In this document: positions 1 through 5,809 of the stretch, one piece after another | How the letters are laid out: every line of letters begins with the position of its first letter | Position numbering within the stretch: position 1 is the first letter of the stretch | Assembly: GCA_937973575.1 (NCBI GenBank) | Contig: CALJKH010000128.1 | Coordinates: 1 to 10,320 of the forward strand | DNA length: 10,320 bases | Direction: 5' to 3' | DNA from: an uncultured Solirubrobacterales bacterium | GTDB taxonomy: Bacteria > Actinomycetota > Thermoleophilia > Solirubrobacterales > Solirubrobacteraceae | Program-made: the position numbers and the translations under genes | The notes under the pieces: model-generated | Seen by the model: only the letters and a program-made list of their open reading frames with translations | Databases searched by the model: none | Told to the model about the DNA's origin: nothing

Positions 1-64
1 GGGAATATCCGCGACGGCGTCCACGATGAACACGACGGAACTTAACGCGCTTAGGAGAAAGCAT
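1..64 (-). CDS. rplP: 50S ribosomal protein L16, N-terminal fragment
   Basis: Only the first 21 codons are present; the gene runs off the left edge. The frame reads MLSPKRVKFRRVHRGRRRG followed by Y and S, which is the conserved basic start of bacterial L16. L16 binds 23S rRNA near the A site of the large subunit and supports tRNA accommodation. The ATG at 64-62 shares one base with the TGA stop of rpsC (TGATG), so translation is probably coupled. A GGAGG at 78-74, inside the last codons of rpsC, lies 9 nt before the ATG. L16 directly after S3 is the standard S10 operon order. The fragment is short, but position and sequence agree. Confidence 0.9.
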   Translation of the reverse strand, partial: MLSPKRVKFRRVHRGRRRGYS

Positions 65-948
65 CAGCGGCCGCCTCCAGCAGGTCCACGGCCACCCTGG
101 CCGCCACGACCGCCTGGTCCACCTTGGCCACCACGACCGCCGGGACCGCCTGGTCCACGGCCACCTTGGCCACCACGACCGCCTGGTCCACCGGGACCGC
201 CTGGTCCACGGCCACCACCGCCACCGCCGCCAGTGCGACGATCGCGACGCGGACGATCACCTGGGGCCGGAGCCTGCGGTGCTGGGTCGTCCATGATCGT
301 AAGGTCTGCGCCTGCGTAACCCTCGGGCATGATCTCGCCCTTATTAACCCAAACCTTGACGCCAATGCGACCGAAGGTTGTCTTGGCCTCGCAGGTGCCG
401 TAGTCAATGTCGGCACGAAGGGTGTGAAGAGGAACGCGGCCGTCGGAGTACATCTCGGTGCGTCCCATCTCAGCTCCGCCGAGGCGGCCTGATACCTGGA
501 TCTTCACGCCCTTAGCGCCTGAGCGCATGGCTGAAGTCAGGGCACGCTTCATTGCGCGACGGAATGCGACGCGGTTCTGAAGCTGCTCAGCGATTGACTG
601 AGCTACAAGGTTGGCGTCAAGCTCAGGGCGCTTGATCTCAAGAATGTTGACCTTGACTGTCTTGTTCGTGAGCTTGTGAAGGTCACGGCGAAGGGCATCT
701 ACCTCGGTTCCAGACTTACCAATTACGACGCCTGGACGAGCAGTGCTGATGTTGACTTCAACCTCAGTCTGGTTCTTCTTGATTGTGATCTTTGAGAGAC
801 CTGCGTGCGAAAGACGGTCGGTGATGTGCTCGCGGATCTTGTTGTCCTCTTCGAGGTAATCAGCGAACTGCTTCTCGTTGAACCACGTGGCCTTCCAATC
901 GTGGATGTAGCCAACGCGCATTGCCTCTGGATGAACCTTCTGTCCCAT
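64..948 (-). CDS. rpsC: 30S ribosomal protein S3 with a long Gly/Arg-rich C-terminal tail
   Basis: S3 sits at the mRNA entry tunnel of the small subunit and contributes to mRNA unwinding. The 294-residue protein starts MGQKVHPEAMRVGYIHDWK, the typical S3 N-terminus. The KH domain carries the GKSG loop at residues 77-80, and the C-terminal S3 domain (about 120-210) contains VSGRLGGAEMGRTE. E. coli S3 is about 233 residues; the excess here is a tail from about 222. Residues 240-294 are almost only Gly, Arg, Pro and Gln in GPGG, GRGG and GQGG units. Extensions occur in actinobacterial S3, but this one looks unusually long and simple. The ATG lies 3 nt after the rplV stop, with AAGGAG at 960-955 as ribosome binding site. 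Identity is certain; the role of the tail is unknown. Confidence 0.98.
   Translation of the reverse strand: MGQKVHPEAMRVGYIHDWKATWFNEKQFADYLEEDNKIREHITDRLSHAGLSKITIKKNQTEVEVNISTARPGVVIGKSGTEVDALRRDLHKLTNKTVKVNILEIKRPELDANLVAQSIAEQLQNRVAFRRAMKRALTSAMRSGAKGVKIQVSGRLGGAEMGRTEMYSDGRVPLHTLRADIDYGTCEAKTTFGRIGVKVWVNKGEIMPEGYAGADLTIMDDPAPQAPAPGDRPRRDRRTGGGGGGGRGPGGPGGPGGRGGQGGRGPGGPGGRGGQGGPGGRGGQGGRGPAGGGR
67..233 (-). repeat. Imperfect tandem DNA repeats encoding the S3 Gly-rich tail
   Basis: This stretch is built from recurring in-frame blocks. On the plus strand a 24-nt block starting gggaccgcctggtccacggc occurs identically at 142-165 and 193-216, 51 nt (17 codons) apart. A block starting accttggccaccacgacc occurs at 121 and 163, 42 nt (14 codons) apart. 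All spacings are multiples of three, so changes in copy number would keep the rpsC frame. The repeats are codon-level duplications inside a gene rather than an intergenic element. They are also a place where a short-read assembly could collapse or expand. Confidence 0.85.
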
Positions 949-951
949 GCC

Positions 952-1347
952 TTACTCCTTGGTTCCCAGGACGACGGTCAAGTGGCTCGTCCGCTTGCGG
1001 ATTTGTGTGGCGCGGCCCATTGCACGAGGGCGGAAGCGCTTGAGGGTTGGTCCCTCATCAGCAGTGATGGCGACGATCCGAAGATCAGCAACATCAAGGC
1101 CGTTGTTGTGTTCAGCGTTGGCTACTGCAGACTCGAGCACTTTGCTCCAGTCCTCTGCAACTGAACGGGGGTGTGTTGCCAGCAAGGAACGTGCCTCAAC
1201 GACTGACTTGCCACGAATGTGGTCGCAGACGAGGCGTGCCTTACGAGCGGAAGAACGGACGTACTTGGCATGAGCGCGGACGCGGACAGCTGGGGCGTCC
1301 GCAACGGGAGCCTCTACTGCTGTGTCTGTGGTCTTGTCTTCAGCCAT
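952..1347 (-). CDS. rplV: 50S ribosomal protein L22
   Basis: L22 is an early assembly protein of the large subunit; its beta hairpin lines the peptide exit tunnel, where macrolide-resistance changes can occur. The 131-residue protein has an acidic, Ala/Val-rich N-terminal extension (about residues 1-22, MAEDKTTDTAVEAP) before the conserved core starting at VRAHAKYVRSSARKARLVCD. The tunnel hairpin is the segment around LKRFRPRAMGRATQIRKRTSH. E. coli L22 has 110 residues, so the extra length is mostly the N-terminal extension. The ATG is 5 nt after the rpsS stop, and TAAGGAAA, overlapping that stop, is the ribosome binding site. Order S19-L22-S3 is the standard operon order. No sign of damage. 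Confidence 0.97.
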   Translation of the reverse strand: MAEDKTTDTAVEAPVADAPAVRVRAHAKYVRSSARKARLVCDHIRGKSVVEARSLLATHPRSVAEDWSKVLESAVANAEHNNGLDVADLRIVAITADEGPTLKRFRPRAMGRATQIRKRTSHLTVVLGTKE

Positions 1348-1352
1348 TTTCC

Positions 1353-1625
1353 TTAACGCTTCTTCGCGGACTCAACGTGACCGCGGTAGGTACGGGTTGG
1401 GGCAAACTCGCCGAGCTTGTGGCCAACCATTGATTCATTTACAAAGACTGGAACGTGCTTGCGGCCGTCGTGAACGGCGATCGTGTGACCGACCATCTCC
1501 GGGAAGATCGTCGAGGTACGCGACCAAGTCTTAAGCATCTGCTTATCGCCAGAAGCGTTCATTGCCTCGATGCGTCCCATAAGACGCTCTTCTACGAACG
1601 GTCCCTTCTTACTTGAGCGACTCAT
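1353..1625 (-). CDS. rpsS: 30S ribosomal protein S19
   Basis: S19 is in the head of the small subunit, pairs with S13 and contacts the A-site tRNA region. The 90-residue protein has the family's expected length (E. coli 92) and its hallmarks: MSRSSKKGPFVEERL at the start, TWSRTSTIFPEMVGHTIAVH in the middle, and GHKLGEFAPTRTYRGH near the end. The ATG is 7 nt after the rplB stop; AGGTGA, overlapping that stop, can serve as ribosome binding site. It lies between L2 and L22, as in nearly all bacterial S10 operons. Identity is clear and the gene is intact. Confidence 0.98.
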   Translation of the reverse strand: MSRSSKKGPFVEERLMGRIEAMNASGDKQMLKTWSRTSTIFPEMVGHTIAVHDGRKHVPVFVNESMVGHKLGEFAPTRTYRGHVESAKKR

Positions 1626-1632
1626 TCAGCGA

Positions 1633-2481
1633 TCACCTGCCACCTGCGGACTTGCCGCGCTTACGGCCACGGACGATGTAACGGTCCGATGCCTTGTTCT
1701 TCTTACGTGTTCGGTAACCAAGAGTTGGTACGCCCCATGGGGTAACTGGGTGACGACCAGCAGTCGTCGAGCCCTCGCCACCGCCGTGCGGGTGGTCAAC
1801 CGGGTTCATGGCAACGCCACGAGTCTGTGGACGCACGCCCATATGGCGCTTGCGGCCGGCCTTACCGATGGTCACGTTCTGATGCTCGCTGTTGCCAATG
1901 GCACCAACGGTTGCTCGGCACTCGGCACGAACAAGACGCATTTCACCGGAAGGAAGACGAAGTGTTGCCATCTCGCCGTCCTTAGCGAGAAGCTGAATTG
2001 ATGCACCAGCTGAGCGGCCCATCTGACCACCACGGCCAGGCTGAAGCTCAACGTTGTGAATGACGGTACCTGTAGGCATGTCCTTCAGTGCGAGGGCGTT
2101 ACCTGCAGCAATTTCAGAGCCCTTACCTGATGTCACAGTCTGGCCAACCTTGAGGCCCTGTGGGGCAAGGATGTAGCGCTTCTCACCATCTGCGTAGTGG
2201 AGAAGGGCGATGTAGGCAGTCCGGTTCGGGTCGTACTCAATGTGAGCAACCTTGGCTGGGACGCCGTCCTTAAGACGCTTGAAGTCGATCTTGCGGTAGA
2301 GACGCTTGGCTCCGCCACCACGGTGACGTGAGGTCTTGCGACCTGTTGAGTTACGGCCACCAGACTTCTTGAGTCCTTCAGTGAGGCTCTTCTCTGGGTG
2401 GCTGCGTGTGATCTCCGCGAAGTCCGGGTAGGACACGAAGCGCATACCTGGGCTTGTTGGCTTGGGCTTACGTGTAGGCAT
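1633..2481 (-). CDS. rplB: 50S ribosomal protein L2
   Basis: L2 is a primary 23S rRNA-binding protein needed for subunit association and formation of the peptidyl transferase centre. The 282-residue protein is slightly longer than E. coli L2 (273). It has the N-terminal RNA-binding domain (GRNSTGRKTSRHRGGGAKR at about 42-60), the central SH3-like barrel (LQPGRGGQMGRSAGA at 146-160), and the C-terminal signature MNPVDHPHGGGEG, where H230 corresponds to the conserved histidine called H229 in E. coli. The basic tail ends RGRKRGKSAGGR. The ATG overlaps the rplW stop as TAATG, so the two are probably translationally coupled; TGGAG upstream is a moderate ribosome binding site. Intact and typical. 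Confidence 0.98.
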   Translation of the reverse strand: MPTRKPKPTSPGMRFVSYPDFAEITRSHPEKSLTEGLKKSGGRNSTGRKTSRHRGGGAKRLYRKIDFKRLKDGVPAKVAHIEYDPNRTAYIALLHYADGEKRYILAPQGLKVGQTVTSGKGSEIAAGNALALKDMPTGTVIHNVELQPGRGGQMGRSAGASIQLLAKDGEMATLRLPSGEMRLVRAECRATVGAIGNSEHQNVTIGKAGRKRHMGVRPQTRGVAMNPVDHPHGGGEGSTTAGRHPVTPWGVPTLGYRTRKKNKASDRYIVRGRKRGKSAGGR

Positions 2482-2774
2482 TAGTTGAGCTCCAGGGACT
2501 GGAAGATCGGAATTCGCTCGCCTTCACCAACGGTGACGACAGCCTTCTTCCACTTGCGGGTAGTGCCTGTCGTCATGCCGCGGCGCTTTGGCTTCGGGCG
2601 GACGTTGGCGGTATGGACGGCAACAACGGAAACTGAGAAAAGCTCTTCGACTGCCTGGCGAATCTGAGTCTTGTGAGCCTCCGGATGAACACGGAAGGTG
2701 TAGCGGCCGGCCTCAGCGAGGACGAAGCTCTTCTCAGAAACGATTGGCTTGATGATGACCTGTGTGGCGTCCAT
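2481..2774 (-). CDS. rplW: 50S ribosomal protein L23
   Basis: L23 lies at the exit of the peptide tunnel and is the docking site for trigger factor and the signal recognition particle. The 97-residue protein matches the family length. It shows the N-terminal IIKPIVSEKSFVLAE motif, the YTFRVHPEAHKTQIRQAVEELF core, and the basic loop VRPKPKRRG ending in RKWKKAVVTV. The ATG starts 2 nt after the rplD stop, with an AGGGGAG ribosome binding site 5 nt upstream overlapping the end of rplD. Its stop overlaps the rplB start by one base. The place between L4 and L2 is the standard one. No anomalies. Confidence 0.97.
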   Translation of the reverse strand: MDATQVIIKPIVSEKSFVLAEAGRYTFRVHPEAHKTQIRQAVEELFSVSVVAVHTANVRPKPKRRGMTTGTTRKWKKAVVTVGEGERIPIFQSLELN

Positions 2775-2776
2775 GA

Positions 2777-3421
2777 CTACTCCCCTGCTCCAACGCCAGC
2801 ACGAACTGGCTTGGTGGCACGCTCGGTCATTGTCTCGAGGGCTGCATCGCTGAAGACGATTGAGCCAGCGCGCATGATGTCTGCGATACCAGCGTTCGTT
2901 ACAGGGATGACGTTGACCTCGGAAAGATTGCGGAATGAGAGAGCCACTGTCGACTCTTCCTCAGTGACCATCAGCAGGAGTGGACGTGGTGCGTCCCACT
3001 TGGAGATCTCGTCGGCTGCGCGCTTGGTTGATGGTGCTTCCCATGAACCAGCGTCGATTACGCCAACTGACCCGCGACCTGCGTGTACTGAAAGAGCTGA
3101 ACGGAGAGCCGCACGGCGAGCCTTGCGGTTGACCTTGACTGTGTAGTGCCTTGGCTGAGGGCCGAAGACCGTACCGCCGCCTGTCCAAATTGGTGAACGG
3201 CTTGAACCGGCACGTGCGCGGCCAGTTCCCTTCTGGCGCCATGGCTTAGCTCCGCCACCGGAGACCATGCCGCGAGTCTTTGTTGCGTGGGTTCCCTGAC
3301 GGCGTGCTGCAAGCTCAGCGATTACCGACTCGTGGACGAGTGGCATGTTGAACTCTGCGCCGAAGGCTGAGTCCTCAAGCTTGACTGCGCTACCTGCGCC
3401 GATGCGTGTTGCCTCAGCCAT
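2777..3421 (-). CDS. rplD: 50S ribosomal protein L4
   Basis: L4 binds 23S rRNA domain I, and a long loop reaches into the peptide exit tunnel; in E. coli it also represses its own operon. The loop is visible at about residues 50-90 (RGMVSGGGAKPWRQKGTGRA followed by RAGSSRSPIWTGGGTVFGPQP). I chose the ATG at 3421-3419, giving 214 residues starting MAEATRIGAG. It has a strong GGAGG (3435-3431) 9 nt upstream. A GTG eight codons earlier lacks such a site and would add unrelated residues. With this start the gene overlaps the end of rplC by 8 nt, implying coupling. Because L4 is the classical S10 regulator, the structured leader before rpsJ could be its target here, but that is inference. Confidence 0.96.
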   Translation of the reverse strand: MAEATRIGAGSAVKLEDSAFGAEFNMPLVHESVIAELAARRQGTHATKTRGMVSGGGAKPWRQKGTGRARAGSSRSPIWTGGGTVFGPQPRHYTVKVNRKARRAALRSALSVHAGRGSVGVIDAGSWEAPSTKRAADEISKWDAPRPLLLMVTEEESTVALSFRNLSEVNVIPVTNAGIADIMRAGSIVFSDAALETMTERATKPVRAGVGAGE

Positions 3422-4031
3422 CAGTACGAACCTCCACAGTTCCACCCTTTGGGCCAGGGACTGAACCGCGTACGAGAAGAAGATTGTCAGCAGCGATTAC
3501 CTCAACGACTGTGATGCCGCGCTGAGTTACACGCTTGTTACCCATCTGGCCTGGGCCACGGATGCCCTTCATTACGCGAGCTGGCCAAGCGGATGCACCG
3601 ATTGATCCTGGTGCACGAACGTTGTGCGAGCCGTGGCTCTTGGGGCCAGCGGCGAAGTTGTGACGCTTGATTGTGCCTGCGAAGCCCTTGCCCTTTGAGG
3701 TGCCCGAGATCTTGAGCTTCGAACCGACTTCAAAGGAATCAGCTGTGACTGTGTCGCCGACAGCAAGCTCACCAGCGTGGTCGCGGAACTCAACGATGGT
3801 GCGGTGAGCGCCAACGCCAGCCTTCTTAAGGTGTCCAAGCTCAGGCTTGTTGATGACCTTCTCGCGGCACTCGTCAAATGCGAGCTGCACTGCGCTGTAG
3901 CCATCCTTGTCCTCAGTGCGCACGGCAGTAACCGGGCACGGGCCAGCCTCGAGCACGGTTACGCGTTCGACGCGTCCGTCTTCCAGGAAGCGCTGGGTCA
4001 TTCCCAGCTTCTTTGCAAGGATCGCAGCCAC
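3414..4031 (-). CDS. rplC: 50S ribosomal protein L3
   Basis: L3 starts 23S rRNA folding, and its long extension reaches the peptidyl transferase centre. The 205-residue protein has the family length. It begins MAAILAKKLGMTQRF and contains the conserved extension with GTSKGKGFAGTIKRHNF (110-126), KSHGSHNVRAPGSIGAS and GIRGPGQMGNKRVT. At the site where E. coli has the methylated Gln150 this protein has GASAWP, so the PrmB-type glutamine is absent, which I believe is usual outside proteobacteria. The start codon is GTG (4031-4029), one base after the rpsJ stop (TAACGTG). No strong Shine-Dalgarno is seen, so the gene probably depends on coupling to rpsJ. It overlaps rplD by 8 nt. Confidence 0.97.
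   Translation of the reverse strand: MAAILAKKLGMTQRFLEDGRVERVTVLEAGPCPVTAVRTEDKDGYSAVQLAFDECREKVINKPELGHLKKAGVGAHRTIVEFRDHAGELAVGDTVTADSFEVGSKLKISGTSKGKGFAGTIKRHNFAAGPKSHGSHNVRAPGSIGASAWPARVMKGIRGPGQMGNKRVTQRGITVVEVIAADNLLLVRGSVPGPKGGTVEVRTDG
3431..3435 (-). promoter_or_regulatory. Ribosome binding site that sets the rplD start
   Basis: The minus strand reads GGAGG here, 9 nt before the ATG at 3421-3419 and inside the last codons of rplC. It is among the best Shine-Dalgarno matches in the window and decides for the ATG over the upstream in-frame GTG at 3445. Confidence 0.8.
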
Positions 4032-4032
4032 G

Positions 4033-4356
4033 TTAACCAGCCAGCTTGATCTCGATGTCGACGCCGGCAGGAAGGTCGAGGCGCTGAAGCGAATCGACAG
4101 TCTTTGGCGTGCTTTGACGGATATCGATCAGGCGCTTGTGAGTCCTGATCTCGAAGTGCTCACGTGAGTCCTTGTCCTTGAATGGCGAACGGATTACGCA
4201 GTAGACGCTCTTCTCCGTAGGCAGGGGCACAGGTCCGGTCACCTTCGCGCCGGTTCCTTCAGCAGTCTCAACGATCTCCTTGGCAGCCGTCTCGATGGTC
4301 CCGTGGTCATAGGACTTGAGTCGGATCCGGATCTTGTTTTGGCCCGTGGTGGACAT
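4033..4356 (-). CDS. rpsJ: 30S ribosomal protein S10 (NusE)
   Basis: S10 is a protein of the small-subunit head and, as NusE, binds NusB and NusG in transcription antitermination and coupling. The chosen ATG (4356-4354) gives 107 residues starting MSTTGQNKIRIRLKSYDHGT; E. coli S10 has 103. Conserved segments are TGPVPLPTEK (40-49), EIRTHKRLIDI (69-79) and the end DSLQRLDLPAGVDIEIKL. The reading frame stays open a further 34 codons upstream to 4458, but that part reads MGDPEPFTGTHLAARR, has no S10 homology and lies inside the structured leader, so I exclude it. The ribosome binding site is poor (GTAAGAACC before ATG). This is the first gene of the S10 operon, after a 168-nt leader. Confidence 0.96.
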   Translation of the reverse strand: MSTTGQNKIRIRLKSYDHGTIETAAKEIVETAEGTGAKVTGPVPLPTEKSVYCVIRSPFKDKDSREHFEIRTHKRLIDIRQSTPKTVDSLQRLDLPAGVDIEIKLAG

Positions 4357-4416
4357 GGTTCTTACGTTTATCTCTGTTTCTGGGGGTGAGGTTTCTCTAA
4401 AAAAGTGGTCTCTGCG

Positions 4417-4474
4417 CGCCGCAAGGTGGGTCCCAGTAAACGGCTCCGGGTCACCCACCTAAGGTGCTGCGGCG
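4417..4474 (-). other. Compound RNA stem-loop in the rpsJ leader
   Basis: On the minus strand CGCCGCA (4474-4468) pairs with TGCGGCG (4423-4417), 7 bp. After a 7-nt bulge on the 5' side (4467-4461), AGGTGGGT (4460-4453) pairs with ACCCACCT (4431-4424), 8 bp. A 2-nt bulge (4452-4451) is followed by CCC (4450-4448) with GGG (4434-4432) and a 13-nt loop. In total 18 Watson-Crick pairs form one long arm. A competing small hairpin, CACC-TTA-GGTG at 4466-4456, would use the same strand as the 8-bp stem, so a switch is possible. Pairing is read directly; no energy was calculated. Confidence 0.8.
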
Positions 4475-4482
4475 AACATGCG

Positions 4483-4506
4483 TCGGGCGGACCGGAGTCC
4501 GCCCGA
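4483..4506 (-). other. Perfect 10-bp hairpin 18 nt after the tuf stop
   Basis: TCGGGCGGAC (4506-4497) and GTCCGCCCGA (4492-4483) are exact reverse complements around a 4-nt loop, TCCG. The stem is very GC-rich. No T-run follows on the minus strand, so it does not look like a classical intrinsic terminator. It could instead protect the 3' end of the fusA-tuf mRNA, mark a processing site, or act as the first element of the rpsJ leader. Confidence 0.8.
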
Positions 4507-4524
4507 ATCGCGTGAGTCCTTTAA

Positions 4525-5709
4525 CTACTCGACAATCTTGGTTACAACTCCTGATCCGACGGTACGGCCACCTTCGCGGATGGCGAAGCGGAGCTGCTCG
4601 TCCATGGCGATTGGCTGAATGAGCTCAATCTCCATCTTCACGTTGTCGCCAGGCATAACCATCTCGGTGCCGCCCGGAAGGGTGGCAACGCCGGTTACGT
4701 CAGTCGTACGGAAGTAGAACTGAGGACGGTATCCCGAGAAGAATGGGGTGTGACGTCCACCTTCTTCCTTCTTAAGGACGTAAACCTCAGCCTCGAACTT
4801 GGTGTGAGGGTTGATTGACCCTGGCTGCGCGAGAACCTGACCGCGCTGGATCTCCTCACGCTTGGTGCCACGAAGAAGGCAGCCAACGTTGTCGCCAGCC
4901 TGGCCGTCGTCGAGGATCTTGCGGAACATCTCTACGCCAGTGATGGTCGTGGTCTGAGTGTCGGTGATGCCGACGATCTCGACCTCGTCACCCGTTGAGA
5001 TCTTGCCGGTCTCAATACGTCCGGTTGCGACGGTGCCGCGGCCGGTGATTGAGAAGACGTCCTCAACTGGCATAAGGAATGGCTTGTCGACTTCACGCTC
5101 TGGGATGTCGATGTAGTCATCAAGAGCCTGTGCAAGCTCGAGGATCTTGGCCTCGTAGTCTGCGTCGCCCTCAAGAGCCTTCAGAGCTGAACCGCGGACG
5201 AAAGGAATCTCCTCGCCCGGGAAGTCGTACTCGGAGAGCATTTCCTTGATTTCCTCTTCGACGAGCTCGATGAGCTCCTCGTCGTCGACCATGTCGACCT
5301 TGTTGAGGAAAACAACGATCTTCGGCACGCCAACCTGGCGAGCAAGAAGAATGTGCTCACGGGTCTGTGGCATTGCGCCATCAGGAGCTGATACGACGAG
5401 AATTGCACCGTCCATCTGAGCAGCACCGGTGATCATGTTCTTCACGTAGTCGGCGTGGCCCGGGCAGTCGACGTGGGCGTAGTGACGCGCCTCGGTCTCG
5501 TACTCGACGTGGGAGGTGGCGATGGTGATGCCACGCTCCTTCTCTTCAGGGGCGTTGTCGATCTCAGCGAATGACTTTGCCTCGCCACCCGACGCCTTTG
5601 AAAGGACAGTCGTGATTGCTGCAGTGAGGGTCGTCTTGCCGTGGTCGACGTGACCGATGGTTCCTACGTTGACGTGCGGCTTGCCGCGCTCGAACTTCTC
5701 CTTCGCCAC
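4525..5709 (-). CDS. tuf: Elongation factor Tu
   Basis: EF-Tu is the GTPase that brings aminoacyl-tRNA to the ribosomal A site. The 394-residue protein equals the E. coli length. Domain 1 carries GHVDHGKT (19-26, P loop), GITI (60-63, switch I threonine T62), DCPGH (81-85, with catalytic H85), and NKVD (136-139, guanine specificity). Domains 2 and 3 follow, with DVFSITGRGTVATGRIETG and the C-terminal GGRTVGSGVVTKIVE. The insert near residues 40-50 that I recall from many class Actinobacteria EF-Tu proteins is absent. The start is GTG (5709-5707) with AAGGAG 10 nt upstream. It follows fusA by 100 nt, a gap with a hairpin, so it may be tuned separately from the rest of the str operon. Confidence 0.98.
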   Translation of the reverse strand: MAKEKFERGKPHVNVGTIGHVDHGKTTLTAAITTVLSKASGGEAKSFAEIDNAPEEKERGITIATSHVEYETEARHYAHVDCPGHADYVKNMITGAAQMDGAILVVSAPDGAMPQTREHILLARQVGVPKIVVFLNKVDMVDDEELIELVEEEIKEMLSEYDFPGEEIPFVRGSALKALEGDADYEAKILELAQALDDYIDIPEREVDKPFLMPVEDVFSITGRGTVATGRIETGKISTGDEVEIVGITDTQTTTITGVEMFRKILDDGQAGDNVGCLLRGTKREEIQRGQVLAQPGSINPHTKFEAEVYVLKKEEGGRHTPFFSGYRPQFYFRTTDVTGVATLPGGTEMVMPGDNVKMEIELIQPIAMDEQLRFAIREGGRTVGSGVVTKIVE

Positions 5710-5719
5710 TTTTCTTCAG

Positions 5720-5725
5720 CTCCTT
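5720..5725 (-). promoter_or_regulatory. Ribosome binding site of tuf
   Basis: The minus strand reads AAGGAG, 10 nt before the GTG at 5709-5707. The spacing is slightly long, but the match is strong and supports the GTG start, which gives the universal N-terminus MAKEKFERGKPHVNVGT. Confidence 0.75.
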
Positions 5726-5738
5726 GTAATCAAGATTT

Positions 5739-5758
5739 GCGCACCATGTTTGGTGCGC
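5739..5758 (-). other. Perfect 8-bp hairpin in the fusA-tuf gap
   Basis: GCGCACCA (5758-5751) and TGGTGCGC (5746-5739) pair perfectly around a 4-nt loop, AACA. The hairpin lies 51 nt after the fusA stop and 13 nt before the tuf Shine-Dalgarno. The downstream sequence is AAATCTTGATTAC, without a T-run, so it is not an intrinsic terminator. It could be an RNA processing or stability element that separates EF-G from the more abundant EF-Tu, or a translational control element for tuf. The role is inference. Confidence 0.75.
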
Positions 5759-5809
5759 GTTCATAGAATCTAGCGAACAACCGAGGTTGAGCGCCGTCCG
5801 GCAGGTTTG

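Larger units (their letters stand above)
4357..4524 (-). promoter_or_regulatory. Structured 5' leader of the S10 operon (tuf-rpsJ gap)
   Basis: This 168-nt gap holds, in transcription order: a perfect hairpin (4506-4483), a long compound inverted repeat (4474-4417), a run of six T (4404-4399), and a purine-rich stretch before the rpsJ ATG. Such a gap inside a tightly packed ribosomal protein cluster is the expected place for a promoter and an autoregulatory leader; in E. coli and Bacillus, L4 acts on the S10 leader. I do not recognise a known leader class from the sequence and see no convincing -35/-10 pair. TTGCGG (4424-4419) with TTTAGA (4401-4396) at 17-nt spacing is the best arrangement I found, and it is weak. 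Function is inferred from structure and place. Confidence 0.6.

Noticed and set aside
67..233. A CRISPR-like or satellite repeat array
   Set aside because: The repeats are in frame with rpsC, lack unique spacers of even length, and are explained by the Gly-rich tail.
26..319. A proline-rich open frame on the plus strand (PPWPPRPPGPP repeats)
   Set aside because: It is the exact antisense of the S3 Gly-rich tail; GGN codons read backwards give NCC codons. No independent evidence of a gene.
3422..3445. An upstream GTG start for rplD adding eight residues
   Set aside because: The ATG at 3421 has GGAGG at 9-nt spacing and gives a normal L4 N-terminus; the GTG has no comparable site.
4357..4458. 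A 34-codon N-terminal extension of rpsJ starting at 4458
   Set aside because: The extra residues do not resemble S10, overlap the strong inverted repeat, and would give 141 residues against about 103-107 for the family.
4483..4506. An intrinsic terminator after tuf
   Set aside because: The hairpin is strong, but no T-run follows on the transcribed strand; I list it only as a hairpin.
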